A stretch of 64,000 nt of DNA, from contig CAYPCQ010000020.1 of assembly GCA_964409245.1 (NCBI GenBank), forward strand, positions 1 through 64,000, written 5' to 3'. This stretch comes from CAIMWS01 sp964409245. GTDB taxonomy: Bacteria; Verrucomicrobiota; Verrucomicrobiia; Limisphaerales; UBA1319. Numbering within the stretch: the stretch's first letter is position 1; every line of letters starts with the position of its first letter. A program made the translations under genes and the position numbers. The notes under the pieces were generated by a model. It made no database searches, was not told the DNA's origin, and worked only from the letters and a program-made list of their open reading frames with translations. Below, one piece after another: positions 54,101 to 62,609 of this stretch.

Positions 54101-54616
54101 TTGGGCGGCTTGAACCTCGGTTTATGGCAGCCGTATACCCGCATTAACCAGCCTCATGTCTATTCCTGGGTGATGAACAACTATTGGTTCACCAATTTCC
54201 GAGCCAGCCAGGAAGGTGAATTCCGATGGCAATATTTCCTCACTTCCACGCAGGATTCGGGAAACCGTCCCCCGGTTCAGTTCGGCTGGGGTTCGCGGGT
54301 GCCCTTGGCAGCGCGGGTTTTCCCGCCCGGCCCGAATTCCCCCAACCGCCAGGCTGCATCTTTCTCAACTTTGAGCACCTCCCTTCCGAACCTCCTGCTG
54401 GTGGAAGCCCGGCCCGCCCTGTCCGGCCAGGGTGTTATCCTGCATATCCGTGAAATGGAAGGCCAGGACACAACCATACGCCCGAAACATGTGCAATGCT
54501 TGAGAGCCATTCAGGGGGCCGATGAAGTCAATGCCATTGAAGAGGTGCTGCATGAAGACATCGACGGTCTCACTCTGAAGCCCTTTGAAACCAAGTTCAT
54601 CCGGCTGAAATTTTAA
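51104..54616 (+). CDS. Exported GH38-type alpha-mannosidase-like protein
   Basis: A 1170-residue protein with a signal peptide (GIALLSAAILSNPVFGANSE). An N-terminal beta domain (about 40-235) contains a carbohydrate- or PA14-like pattern (FAIRHNEGCRLWLNGVLIVD). The GH38 catalytic domain begins near 325: HTHTDIGYT (330-338) gives the zinc-binding His330/Asp332-type pair, and QNDVNGAGW places Asp448 at the likely nucleophile. A large C-terminal beta region follows (about 720-1170). GH38 enzymes cleave alpha-mannose linkages of N-glycans or mannans. The third residue of the HxD motif differs (HTHTD, with His332 and Asp334). The gene is monocistronic; ATG 51104 was chosen because the signal peptide follows it. 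Confidence 0.8.
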   Translation: MIRNVFHACKIGRLTAMGIALLSAAILSNPVFGANSETISLRDNGSIPAWMVAGPFASDTNHSGLRQDFLSARGGEATAVGEEGQARESENSPLNWKLAFSDGDGMMNFHEALAISRYAPRTAYAFCQLQSAEEKKVVFAIRHNEGCRLWLNGVLIVDRPDRGGPDPVTRNYPATLKAGVNRLLCKVEQVAGDWGFHLAVQDDQNKAAPGVSASLNTALGVKGRIVAITYETLPLVKKTSQGDRWLLQATVQSGGLKGVFMEARCPGWKDKPFNKVGDLPMGIHKVELEIPPVNAGDAVQIETQSSGMALVSPQTKISPPRQWTIYLVQHTHTDIGYTRPQTEILPEHLRYIDYALDYCDLTDNYPDDARFRWTCETSWAPREYLKRRPAAQVARLKKRVQEGRIEIAGMLLNMAETATESSLAASFQSLREVKQELGASIVTAMQNDVNGAGWCLVDYFSDLGIRYLTMGINKTRSLLPFDRPTTFWWESPSGKRVLAYRSDHYMTANFWQINQGTLDKFRPGVVGYLRSLAGREYPFPRVAVQYSGYFTDNSPPSTVGSDVVKQWNDTYAWPRLRQATAHEFLEYVAREEAQKLPIYRAAWPDWWTDGFGSAARETAASRDTHVATQISSGLLAMSALLGAPVTPQAIRRINEIQDDLMFYDEHTYGAAESVDDPLAENTQVQWGEKGSYAWNAVKNSNLLREEAFGLVQDFVPRSTVPVIAVFNTLNWERSGLVRIFIDHEILPADKAFEIIDADSGKPVPAQPLTSRAEGGYWAIWCPSVPPMGCKTFQVRLKNEKRAPIPAMEATTRILENGYYRLAIDPDKAAIKSLVDKETGRDLVDSAAPWQLGQCLYETLPTREFNREAFKRAPVRQVKVQAGAQGAIWKSLNFTGELDGCADKNGFKMEIRLYETEKRIELNFSLRKKPVTTPEAVYVAFPFQGSQSQLVYEGQGGLVVPGAGQIPGSATDWQTVQNFLAVRQAGSQVILVCNEVPLVQLGGLNLGLWQPYTRINQPHVYSWVMNNYWFTNFRASQEGEFRWQYFLTSTQDSGNRPPVQFGWGSRVPLAARVFPPGPNSPNRQAASFSTLSTSLPNLLLVEARPALSGQGVILHIREMEGQDTTIRPKHVQCLRAIQGADEVNAIEEVLHEDIDGLTLKPFETKFIRLKF

Positions 54617-54758
54617 CCGGCCAGCTTAACCTGGCCAGTGGCGGGCGGCTGGATCGTGGCCGCCTGCTTCTGGATACTTCGCCTGCCCAGCCGGAAATTG
54701 AGGAGTGGGGTTGTGCGCATCTGAGGCTTGCCCAGGCGGCTTGATTGGCCAAACGGCT

Positions 54759-57275
54759 TCAACCTTCAATCTCGATATCGAATTCACCGGCCTCCAGGCG
54801 GGCAGGTTCCTGGATTTGGATGTCAAACTGCCGCCGCCGACGCATGAGCGCGGCGGTGAATTCCAGCCATTGCCGCTCGCGCCCATTTAATTCGGCGTTG
54901 CGGAGGCTCTGATCCGCGAGATTCAAATCGTCCCAGGTGCAAAGGCTCACCGGGTGCTGGCCGAGCCGGGACAATTCGGACCGCCATACCCGCACCGTGC
55001 CATCCCACGAACTGCTGGCCAGGGCGCCATCCGCCAGGAATGCGAGCGCGGAAATGCGCTCAGTGTGGCCTTTCAAAACAGCCAGGGAGCGCCCATCGGG
55101 CACGGTCCAGAGGCGGATGGTTTGATCCAGGCTCCCACTGGCCAGCACTGAGCCATCCGGGCTTAACGCGAGGCAGGTGACCCACCCTGAATGGCCGTCC
55201 AAGGTGCCGGTGGATCCCAGCAGGGCCGCCAAACTGCCATCAGACATATCCCAAATGCGGATGGTATCGTCCCAACTGCCGCTGGCCAGGTAGCGGCTGT
55301 CCGGTGTAACCACCAGGCAGCTCACATCATCCCGATGGCCCGGCAAGCGAAGTTTTTGCTGCCCGCCGGGCAGAGACCAGACGAGGACGCTGCGATCCTT
55401 GCTGCCGCTGGCCAGCCAGGCGCCATCCGGGCTGGCGCATAGGCACCCCACCAAGGCCTGATGGCCGGTGAGAACTCCAGCCGGCTGCCCGCCCGCCAGA
55501 CGCCAAAGCCTGACTTGGTGGTCATAGCTGCCGCTGGCCACCAGGCGGTGCCGGGCAATCATGGCCAGGCAGCTCACCACATCCCGGTGCCCGGCCAACA
55601 CGTGGTGGGCCTGGTTTCCCGCCAGGCTCCATAGGCGGACGGAATGATCCTCTCCGCCGGAAGCCAGCAGGGTGCCATCCGGGGCGAACTGCAGGCAGCG
55701 GATAGGGGCGGTATGCCCCGCCAACCGCTCCACCGGTTTGGCTTGGCTGGCCTGCCAAAGGCGCACAGAGTGGTCGGCGCTGGCGCTGCCCAGCAGGCCC
55801 GGATGGGCTCCAAACGCCAGGCTGGACACATCATCGGAGTGCCCGGGGAATTGGCAGCGTGGCCGTCCTCCTGCAACATCCCAAACGATCACCGTGCGAT
55901 CCTTGCCACCGGAGGCGAGGGTGACGCCATCCTCCGCCACCGCCAGGCAGACAATGGCGTCCTGGTGTCCAGCCAGAACCTGCTGGCAGCGGGCCAGGCA
56001 GCCCAGCCCTGGCGGCAGCAGCAATTCGGGTTGGTTGGGATCGCTGTCCGCAGCGTTCCACAGCAAAGGCTCCGAGAGCTGGTTCAACTGTTCCTGGAAC
56101 TGGCGCTCGCTTTCCGCGGGAGGCCGCCAGCCAGCCTGGCGCAGGCGATAAAGTATGCGTACGCTCCACTTGGGAGGGGCTGCTTTGGCCAGCCGCCAAA
56201 GCTCCGGCCAGGCCTCGTTTTCCTGGAGGGCAAAGCAAGTGTTGTCCCACTCTTCCCCGGTCATCTCCGCCAGCCGCCGCTCATGCCGGTGCAGCGTGAT
56301 GGCGGAAATCCAGTCCACCCGCCCCGACCGCCTCGCCTTGGCAGCAATGCGGGCGCGCAAACGGGATGGTGTAGTCGCGTAGGCCTCGCCCAACAGTCGA
56401 TGATCGAAGTCCACCGTTTCGTATTCACCCCACTGTTCAGTCAAAAAATAAAAAAGCGCCCGGTCCAGGCTGGACCGGGGGGCGAAGCGATTGGCGACCG
56501 CAATCGCGCGCGCCACATTATCTTCGCGGTCGATGGCCTGCCGGCAAAGAGCATCCTGGGCGTCTGGATTCCGCAAGGCACTCAAAGCACGCTGCGCCCG
56601 TGCCGCCAAACCGGGATCGCGGCCGCGGGCCGCCTGCAGCAATGGCGCCACATAATCGGCCTCCTCCAGCAGGGATTCCCGGCCCGCCAGCAGTGCGCTC
56701 CACGCCCGGGCTGCAGGAGGTGCCTGGGCCACATAACCCGCCGCACTGATGATGCGGCCCAACTCGCCTTCCCGCCAGTCCACCCAACGCTGGCAAAGGG
56801 CATCAATGGTCTCCTGGTTCTTAAGGGCGGCCAGGCCTTGGCGCGCGCCGCGCGCAATCTCTGGATCACCATCTTTCATGGCGTTGACCAGCGGTTCCAA
56901 TGCCTCCGGTCCTTCCTTTGCAATATCGTCACCGTGTCCCAATTTAAGATTGGCCAGCAGCCGCACCTCAACCGGATTTTGAACCGCCCATTGCCACTGG
57001 CGCAGCCAGCCTTCCAGTTGCGGATGCCGGGTTGCCGCCCAAACCTGGCAAACCGCCTCGATCGCACTTGCGGTGGCGTTTGCCAGGGCGGCGCTGACGA
57101 TCTTCAGGATGGCGGAATCCACCCCTCCCGCCACGGCCGCCGCGAGGATGGCGGCCGCTTCCGGTGTCATATCTTCCGCCAGGCTCCGGGCGGCGCGGCG
57201 GCGCAGCCAGGTTCCCACGATGGGCGCCCGGTTGCTCAACCGCTGCCGGCATTGTTCCAGTTCCGCCGCTGTCAT
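54759..57275 (-). CDS. HEAT-like plus eight-repeat WD40 protein
   Basis: An 838-residue soluble protein, last gene of a VanZ/ComEC operon. The first half (about 1-330) has HEAT-like helical repeats (DPEIARGARQGLAALKN, DPGLAARAQRALSALRN); about 330-430 is an unassigned helical linker. Residues of about 430-770 contain eight WD40 units, each with GH near the start and WD/LW/VW at the end (such as LAGHQDAIVCLAVAEDG ... TVIVWD). The repeats are unusually similar to each other, suggesting recent duplication. The C-terminus carries DIQIQEP and DIEIEG. It starts one base after the ComEC stop (TGA-T-ATG). No signal peptide. It is probably a cytoplasmic scaffold; function unknown. Confidence 0.85.
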   Translation of the reverse strand: MTAAELEQCRQRLSNRAPIVGTWLRRRAARSLAEDMTPEAAAILAAAVAGGVDSAILKIVSAALANATASAIEAVCQVWAATRHPQLEGWLRQWQWAVQNPVEVRLLANLKLGHGDDIAKEGPEALEPLVNAMKDGDPEIARGARQGLAALKNQETIDALCQRWVDWREGELGRIISAAGYVAQAPPAARAWSALLAGRESLLEEADYVAPLLQAARGRDPGLAARAQRALSALRNPDAQDALCRQAIDREDNVARAIAVANRFAPRSSLDRALFYFLTEQWGEYETVDFDHRLLGEAYATTPSRLRARIAAKARRSGRVDWISAITLHRHERRLAEMTGEEWDNTCFALQENEAWPELWRLAKAAPPKWSVRILYRLRQAGWRPPAESERQFQEQLNQLSEPLLWNAADSDPNQPELLLPPGLGCLARCQQVLAGHQDAIVCLAVAEDGVTLASGGKDRTVIVWDVAGGRPRCQFPGHSDDVSSLAFGAHPGLLGSASADHSVRLWQASQAKPVERLAGHTAPIRCLQFAPDGTLLASGGEDHSVRLWSLAGNQAHHVLAGHRDVVSCLAMIARHRLVASGSYDHQVRLWRLAGGQPAGVLTGHQALVGCLCASPDGAWLASGSKDRSVLVWSLPGGQQKLRLPGHRDDVSCLVVTPDSRYLASGSWDDTIRIWDMSDGSLAALLGSTGTLDGHSGWVTCLALSPDGSVLASGSLDQTIRLWTVPDGRSLAVLKGHTERISALAFLADGALASSSWDGTVRVWRSELSRLGQHPVSLCTWDDLNLADQSLRNAELNGRERQWLEFTAALMRRRRQFDIQIQEPARLEAGEFDIEIEG

Positions 57276-57276
57276 A

Positions 57277-59730
57277 TCAATCGGGCTCCGCTTCTGGTGT
57301 TGGTTGCTTTTGCTGGTTGCCGCCTTGGAGCAACCGCTGCACATACGCATCCATCAGCCACCAACGGCCCGCCTTCATGCCCAAGGTGACGGAGCCAGCA
57401 TCGCTCGTATAAACCACCGGTATGCCGCGACGTTCCAAGCGGCGCCGCAGGGGGGCTTTGGCCTGCTCCTGGCTGGGGAATTGCGCGGTGCTTAAAATGA
57501 TCAACGACGGCCGCACCGCCGCCAGGAAATCTTCCCCCAAGGGCTGGCCCTTGACGGGAATCCCACTTACCACCACATCTGCCGCCACCTCCAATCCGGA
57601 GGACAACACCTCCTGCTGGCCCTCCGGTCCCAGATCGGAACAAAGCAATACAACCAACCCCTGGACGGAAGCGCGCAGCACGACGGCCTGATCGTCCGCA
57701 GCCGCCAAGCGGATTCCGTTGGGTGGGTGCAACACTTGCCAGCAGCCAATCCAATCCCCGCGTTGGACCACGCGGATTGATCCGCCGAGGGCCGCGCGGC
57801 CATCAACCAGATTTCGCCAGACAGTTGATCGCGGCCGGCCCGGCCCGGTCAGGAGTTCACGGATTTTATAATAATCCAGCAAGCCATCGGCTCCCCCCAC
57901 ATGACTGGCATCCCCATGCGTGGCCAGCAGACGATTGATCCGGTTCCAACCTTGTGCGGCCAAAGCGGAACGGGTGGTTTCAGCCCCTCTTTTGGAACCT
58001 CCATCGATCAGCAAATCCGAGTCACGGCCTGGAAGATCTGCCCAGATCGCATCCCCTCCCCCCGCCGCCAGGACCATTATTTTGGCGGGGCAGCCCCCCC
58101 ACAAGACGTTCCCGGCCCAAACCAGCAGGCTCAGCCCCAAAACCAGGCCGCCTGCCAGACGCGTCCGGGCGGAGAACCGGGCCGGAAGCACCAGGCCGAA
58201 AACGGCACAGTAAAACCAGGCGAATTCGCCAGGCGTGGGAGTTCGAACGTGAAACCAAGCCCCCGGCCAGTTGGCCATCCAATGGCTCAAATCGATCATC
58301 AAACGCATGCTCAACCAGCCGGTGTGATTGAACAGGCTCGTCAAATAGGGCGCCCATCCGGCGCAGGCCAGGGCCCCGGCATTGGCCACCAGCGTCAGGC
58401 TGCTCAGCGGCACGATCAACAAGTTGGCTGGCAAATTGACGGGGGTGACCATGTGAAAATAATATGCGATCAACGGCAGCGATCCCAACCATGCGGCCAT
58501 GGTCGTGGCCAGGCTGAACAGCACCGCCCGGATAACCGCCAACCCTCCCTGCCGCCATTTCGGGACCAGGAGCGGCGGCAGCAGTGGATCCGGCTGGAGC
58601 CAGGCGGTTACCCATTGCTGCAGTGGCGGGCAGAAAAGCGCCAGGCTGAGCACCACGAAAAAGGATAGCTGGAAACTGGCCTGAAAAAGCTGGCTCGGAT
58701 CCCAGGCCAGGATGATGAGGCCGGCGGAAGCGAGCGAGTTAAGCAGGTTGCCAGGCCGGCGCAAAGCCCAGCCACCGATGACCACCGTCATCATCAGCGC
58801 CGAGCGGATGGCCGGGGACTGCCAGCCCGAGGCAGCCGTGTAAAACCATAACAAGGGGATGGATAGAGCACCCGCCGCCGGGCGCGGAATGCGCAGGACA
58901 CGCAGCAATTGGATCAGCACCCCGGCGATCAAGGCGATATGCAGGCCGCTAATGGCGAACACATGCATCGTTCCGGTTTGGATAAAGGGCGCGGTCACCT
59001 GGCTGGTCAGGGCCGTTTTCCAACCCAAGGTCAGCGCCCGGATCAGGCGATATGGCTCATCGGCCTCGGGCAAACCGGCCGCCAAAACTCCAGTGGCCCA
59101 GTCGCAAAACCGATCAGTCAGGGGCCGTATAGGCAGCGCCGGCCCGGCCAGCACCCAATCGTTGGTGGACTGTGCCACCAATTGGTGGTGGATGCCCAGC
59201 CAGCGCAGATAGGCGCGGTAATCAAACAAACCTTCCGCCGCAGACCTGCGGGGGCTTTGCAACACTCCCGACACCTCCACGCCCTGACCCCCAAAATACA
59301 CGGCAGACAGGATCCCAGGTGTGCTGACCACCACCTGGCCGCAAGCGGGCTGCCAATCCGAGTCCCGCAGAATGGATTCAACTTCCACGCAGGCAATAGT
59401 CCGGAACTTTGGCCGTGCGCCGAATTCATAAAGGCGCTCATAAGGCGTCTCAACCAACCGTCCCCGCAAGGTGGCCAGTTCCGGCTGGGGACTGGCCAAC
59501 ACCCGCAGATCATACGGTGACCATACCGCCTGGCGTGCCGTCAAGTTGGTCCAGCCAGCCAGGGCCAGCAGCAACGGAATCAATGCCCAACGCTGATCCG
59601 GCACCCCCATCGATAAAGCCAAAACCAACGCCGTGCTGGCGAACAGCCAGGCCGGCGGAGGCGCCCATAAGTATGCTGCCACCAACCCGGCGATATAAAA
59701 TAACAGGGCTTTAAGGAGGGGGAATTTCAT
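57277..59730 (-). CDS. comEC: ComEC/Rec2-type DNA uptake channel
   Basis: The inner-membrane channel that imports single-stranded DNA during natural transformation. The 817-residue protein has N-terminal spans, the OB-like domain (about 75-180), the competence core (about 220-520, with MHVFAISGLHIALIAGVL and SALMMTVVIGGWALRR), and a C-terminal metallo-beta-lactamase-like domain (about 560-800). In the latter the usual HxDxDH reads THGDASH: Ser609 replaces the second Asp, which may weaken metal binding. It overlaps VanZ upstream by 20 bases and is coupled to the WD40 gene downstream. Confidence 0.92.
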   Translation of the reverse strand: MKFPLLKALLFYIAGLVAAYLWAPPPAWLFASTALVLALSMGVPDQRWALIPLLLALAGWTNLTARQAVWSPYDLRVLASPQPELATLRGRLVETPYERLYEFGARPKFRTIACVEVESILRDSDWQPACGQVVVSTPGILSAVYFGGQGVEVSGVLQSPRRSAAEGLFDYRAYLRWLGIHHQLVAQSTNDWVLAGPALPIRPLTDRFCDWATGVLAAGLPEADEPYRLIRALTLGWKTALTSQVTAPFIQTGTMHVFAISGLHIALIAGVLIQLLRVLRIPRPAAGALSIPLLWFYTAASGWQSPAIRSALMMTVVIGGWALRRPGNLLNSLASAGLIILAWDPSQLFQASFQLSFFVVLSLALFCPPLQQWVTAWLQPDPLLPPLLVPKWRQGGLAVIRAVLFSLATTMAAWLGSLPLIAYYFHMVTPVNLPANLLIVPLSSLTLVANAGALACAGWAPYLTSLFNHTGWLSMRLMIDLSHWMANWPGAWFHVRTPTPGEFAWFYCAVFGLVLPARFSARTRLAGGLVLGLSLLVWAGNVLWGGCPAKIMVLAAGGGDAIWADLPGRDSDLLIDGGSKRGAETTRSALAAQGWNRINRLLATHGDASHVGGADGLLDYYKIRELLTGPGRPRSTVWRNLVDGRAALGGSIRVVQRGDWIGCWQVLHPPNGIRLAAADDQAVVLRASVQGLVVLLCSDLGPEGQQEVLSSGLEVAADVVVSGIPVKGQPLGEDFLAAVRPSLIILSTAQFPSQEQAKAPLRRRLERRGIPVVYTSDAGSVTLGMKAGRWWLMDAYVQRLLQGGNQQKQPTPEAEPD

Positions 59731-60175
59731 GCCTCCCCCTCCCGGTTGCCGAACGCCGGCACCAAATCCATCCCAAAACCAGGGCCGCCCCTGCGGAATC
59801 GATGGCTACATCACCCCATGAAGCATAGCGCGAGGGATAAAAGGATTGGTGATACTCGTCGGAGCAGGCATAGGCCACGCATAAGGCGAAAGCCAGCCCA
59901 TAACGTGATGCCGCCCGGCTGGGGTCATGGATTCCCTTTGGCTGCAGGGCCCGCCAACCCAAAGCCGCCAGCACGCCATACTCCGTCAAGTGCCCGGCTT
60001 TGCGCACCAGCAAATGCCCCCACTCCAAGCCAGCCCGGGAAATGCCGGGAAAGACCCAGCGCAGGAACGGTTCCAGGAAACGGGAAGTATGGGTCCCTGA
60101 AAGCAAGTCAGTGGACCCTGTAAAAACAATGCTCATCCAAAGGAGCACCCACACCCATGGCCATTTGCGTTTCAT
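59711..60175 (-). CDS. VanZ-family membrane protein
   Basis: A 154-residue polytopic protein with four hydrophobic segments. The VanZ pattern is visible: IVFTGSTDLLSG, then KAGHLTEYGVLAALGWRAL and ACSDEYHQSFYPSRYASWGDVAIDSAGAALVLG, where the charged EYHQ and DV-x-D residues lie in the membrane. VanZ homologues give low-level glycopeptide resistance in some Firmicutes; in Gram-negatives their role is unknown. The start is taken at ATG 60175, with AAAGGT about 10 bases upstream. The end overlaps comEC by 20 bases. Confidence 0.85.
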   Translation of the reverse strand: MKRKWPWVWVLLWMSIVFTGSTDLLSGTHTSRFLEPFLRWVFPGISRAGLEWGHLLVRKAGHLTEYGVLAALGWRALQPKGIHDPSRAASRYGLAFALCVAYACSDEYHQSFYPSRYASWGDVAIDSAGAALVLGWIWCRRSATGRGRHEIPPP

Positions 60176-60268
60176 TGACCGTTGACCTTTGACCGTGGCC
60201 AGGCTAACCGCCTCAACCGCCGATGCCAAGCTTGGGGATTGCCGCTGCGGGGTAATCCCGGCCGGCGA

Positions 60269-62554
60269 TCAGGGCTGGGGTTGGCCAACCACCACGCTGG
60301 ACCGGCGATCCCGCGGCTGGATGTCCCAGGTGGTCAGCTTGCCCTCCTTGACGATCCCAGTGATCACGGTGCCCTTCGCCAGGCGCAATTTGAAATCCGC
60401 ATCCCAACTGGCGGGCCACGCTGGCAGGAGCAGTATTTTTTCCCCCGCTTCCTGGACCAGCATCCGTTGCAGCGCCGTGGCGCCGGCCCCAAAATGGTCG
60501 AAATCGGGGCAGGAATCCGGCCCTTCGCGGCCGTAAAGCGGAAACCGGCACATAGTGGAAGCGATGCGGAAACGCCGCACCAAGCCGTCGCGCGCCTCGG
60601 CGGCGCGGCCGGCATAGGCCCAGTGGATCTGATCCTGGGTCCAGCAGGCATTGCCGAAAGCATCGGGATTGGTTCGGTGCCGCATGGTCCAGTCCACGAT
60701 GTCCCCCGAACCCAGACCCAGGCCGAAACACGGGAAAGGGAATACGGGATAAAGCTCGCCATTCTCCGCGTTGCTTCGCTTTTCCCAACGGTCGGCTGGC
60801 GCAATCAACTGGCGGCCATCCACTACCCGCAGCGGAACGCCCGGGATTTCGCTGCGGAACCGGCGCCAATTCGCCAGGTCATCGCTGTCACCCGCTTTCA
60901 GCGCCAAAAGCTCATCCAGGCAGACGCGCAAACCAGCCACATCTGGCGCCGGATTTACCGCAATCCAGAAAGTTTCCAGCACCTGCGCCGGATCGAGCCG
61001 GAGCTTGCCATCACTGCTACGCGGATAATGCCGGTCGAAAAAGAGCAGCACCTGGCGGGCGAACGGTATCAGCACCCGGTTGCGGAAATCGTCCTCGCCG
61101 GTGTATTTCGCATATTCAATCATCATCGCCAGGGTTTCGAGACCGGAGGTGAAGTAATAATCGTGATACCACCCTTCGTAGGGTTCGCCCGGCTTGGTTT
61201 TAGGAGGGCGGCCACCGTGGTCGCAATCCCGTTCGGCCCCGGTGGGTTCAATGTTCTCGCGATAGTAGGCCCCGTCGTGGCCGAACCAGGCCTTGGTGAT
61301 GGCGGTGCGCATGGGCAGCAGATCCCGGTAATAATTGAAGAACGGCTGGAGCAGGTCAAAATCACCGCTGGCCAGCAAGGGCCAATAAAGGAGCCGCTGG
61401 TTTTGGAAGGTGAATCGCCGCCCCCAAAGGCGGTCATCTTCATGCGTAAGCCAGGTGCCTTCCTTTTGGCGCACCGCACCGGGGTGGCCGTCAGGGGAGC
61501 CTGCGCGCAATTGCTGCGTGAAAAGCCCGCCATTGAATTTGGCCTGGATCCGGCCGCGGCTCTGGCAGGCCATGAGGAACCGGAAAACGTTGTAGCTTTG
61601 GGAAGCCAGAGCGCCCCCATCCACTTCCGCCCGCGTGCCCGAGGGTTCAGCCTCGCCCCGCAACTGTTCACGGGAACCGGCTGGCGCCGTGCGGTCCGCA
61701 GCCACGATCCAACTGCGGTCCCAGAAATCGGCCCACCAGCGGCAGTGCCGCTCCCAATCGCCTGGTGTATCCAGGCGTTGAGCTGCTTGCCGCTCGATCT
61801 GCTGAATCCAATCATCAACCGACGGGGTCTGCTTGGAACAGGCGTGAATGCGAACGTCGAAGGTTTTCCCCGCGCCGGCCAGCACACCCGGTTCCAGTTT
61901 CATTTGGGGGCATTCCAGGAGATTGCCGAACGTGTTGAAGCGGTATGGGTCAGGCTGCTGCGCCGCCATATGTTCCACCTGGTAAAACTTGAGATCCTCA
62001 GGGTAAACACTGCGGTCTCCCACCGCATAATACCACAGCAGTTTCCCTTCCCTTTCCAGGCGCACATCCCGGGTTTTGTCGGGGCGGACCCAGAATTCCG
62101 GTTGGGCTGTGACGCTGACTTCCGTGGGGGATTTGATTTCCACATGATACACCGCGCGGCTGGCATCGGCCCAGATCAATACCACGACTTCACCCGCCGT
62201 GATGCGGAGGGAACCAGTCGCCAGATCCAACTCCTGGCGGAATGATTTCCCCTTCTGGAATGGGTTTGGCTTCAGCGCCACGCGCACCCGCCCGGTTTTA
62301 TAAATTTCGCCGGAATAGTTGAATGCGTCGTTCTTGGCCAGGAGCAGATACAAATCGCCGTCCTCGATCGCATAAACGCCCGCCGCGATGTCCCCATTGC
62401 CCAGCGGCATCACTCCCGAGGCATCCCGCGAGGGGGTGTTCCAGACCACATTGTAGCGCGCCATGCGTTCGGTCACGGTGCTGCTGGCCAGGGTTGGCAT
62501 GGCCTGCAGGCCCATCAGGAAAGTTGTGAGACCGCAAATGATGTTTTTGGTCAT
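60269..62554 (-). CDS. Secreted DUF5703 / GH95-like six-hairpin glycosidase
   Basis: A 761-residue exported enzyme with a signal peptide (MTKNIICGLTTFLMGLQAMPTLAS). The N-terminal block YNVVWNTPSRDASGVMPLGNGDIAAG is the DUF5703 signature and resembles the start of GH95 alpha-L-fucosidases. The (alpha/alpha)6 barrel follows (about 290-680), with FNGGLFTQ, NQRLLYWPLLASGD, ENIEPTGAE and GLGLGSGDIVDW. A small beta domain ends it. By analogy to clan GH-L it is probably an alpha-glycosidase acting on fucose- or galactose-containing glycans, but the exact linkage is unknown. It sits 54 bases downstream of the c-type haem gene on the same strand, so they may be co-transcribed. Confidence 0.8.
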   Translation of the reverse strand: MTKNIICGLTTFLMGLQAMPTLASSTVTERMARYNVVWNTPSRDASGVMPLGNGDIAAGVYAIEDGDLYLLLAKNDAFNYSGEIYKTGRVRVALKPNPFQKGKSFRQELDLATGSLRITAGEVVVLIWADASRAVYHVEIKSPTEVSVTAQPEFWVRPDKTRDVRLEREGKLLWYYAVGDRSVYPEDLKFYQVEHMAAQQPDPYRFNTFGNLLECPQMKLEPGVLAGAGKTFDVRIHACSKQTPSVDDWIQQIERQAAQRLDTPGDWERHCRWWADFWDRSWIVAADRTAPAGSREQLRGEAEPSGTRAEVDGGALASQSYNVFRFLMACQSRGRIQAKFNGGLFTQQLRAGSPDGHPGAVRQKEGTWLTHEDDRLWGRRFTFQNQRLLYWPLLASGDFDLLQPFFNYYRDLLPMRTAITKAWFGHDGAYYRENIEPTGAERDCDHGGRPPKTKPGEPYEGWYHDYYFTSGLETLAMMIEYAKYTGEDDFRNRVLIPFARQVLLFFDRHYPRSSDGKLRLDPAQVLETFWIAVNPAPDVAGLRVCLDELLALKAGDSDDLANWRRFRSEIPGVPLRVVDGRQLIAPADRWEKRSNAENGELYPVFPFPCFGLGLGSGDIVDWTMRHRTNPDAFGNACWTQDQIHWAYAGRAAEARDGLVRRFRIASTMCRFPLYGREGPDSCPDFDHFGAGATALQRMLVQEAGEKILLLPAWPASWDADFKLRLAKGTVITGIVKEGKLTTWDIQPRDRRSSVVVGQPQP

Positions 62555-62609
62555 AGGATTAGGTGCTATTCAGGATTGGTGGTTATGGCAGATTTTATCT
62601 GGTGGGTGG

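Noticed and set aside
55644..57389. A long plus-strand open frame (581 codons) opposite the HEAT-WD40 gene
   Set aside because: It mirrors a GC-rich gene with clear WD40 and HEAT motifs and has no domain of its own; long antisense frames are expected at this base composition.
60182..62245. A long plus-strand open frame (687 codons) opposite the DUF5703 gene
   Set aside because: The minus strand carries a signal peptide and recognised glycosidase motifs; the plus-strand product is low-complexity and unlike any family.
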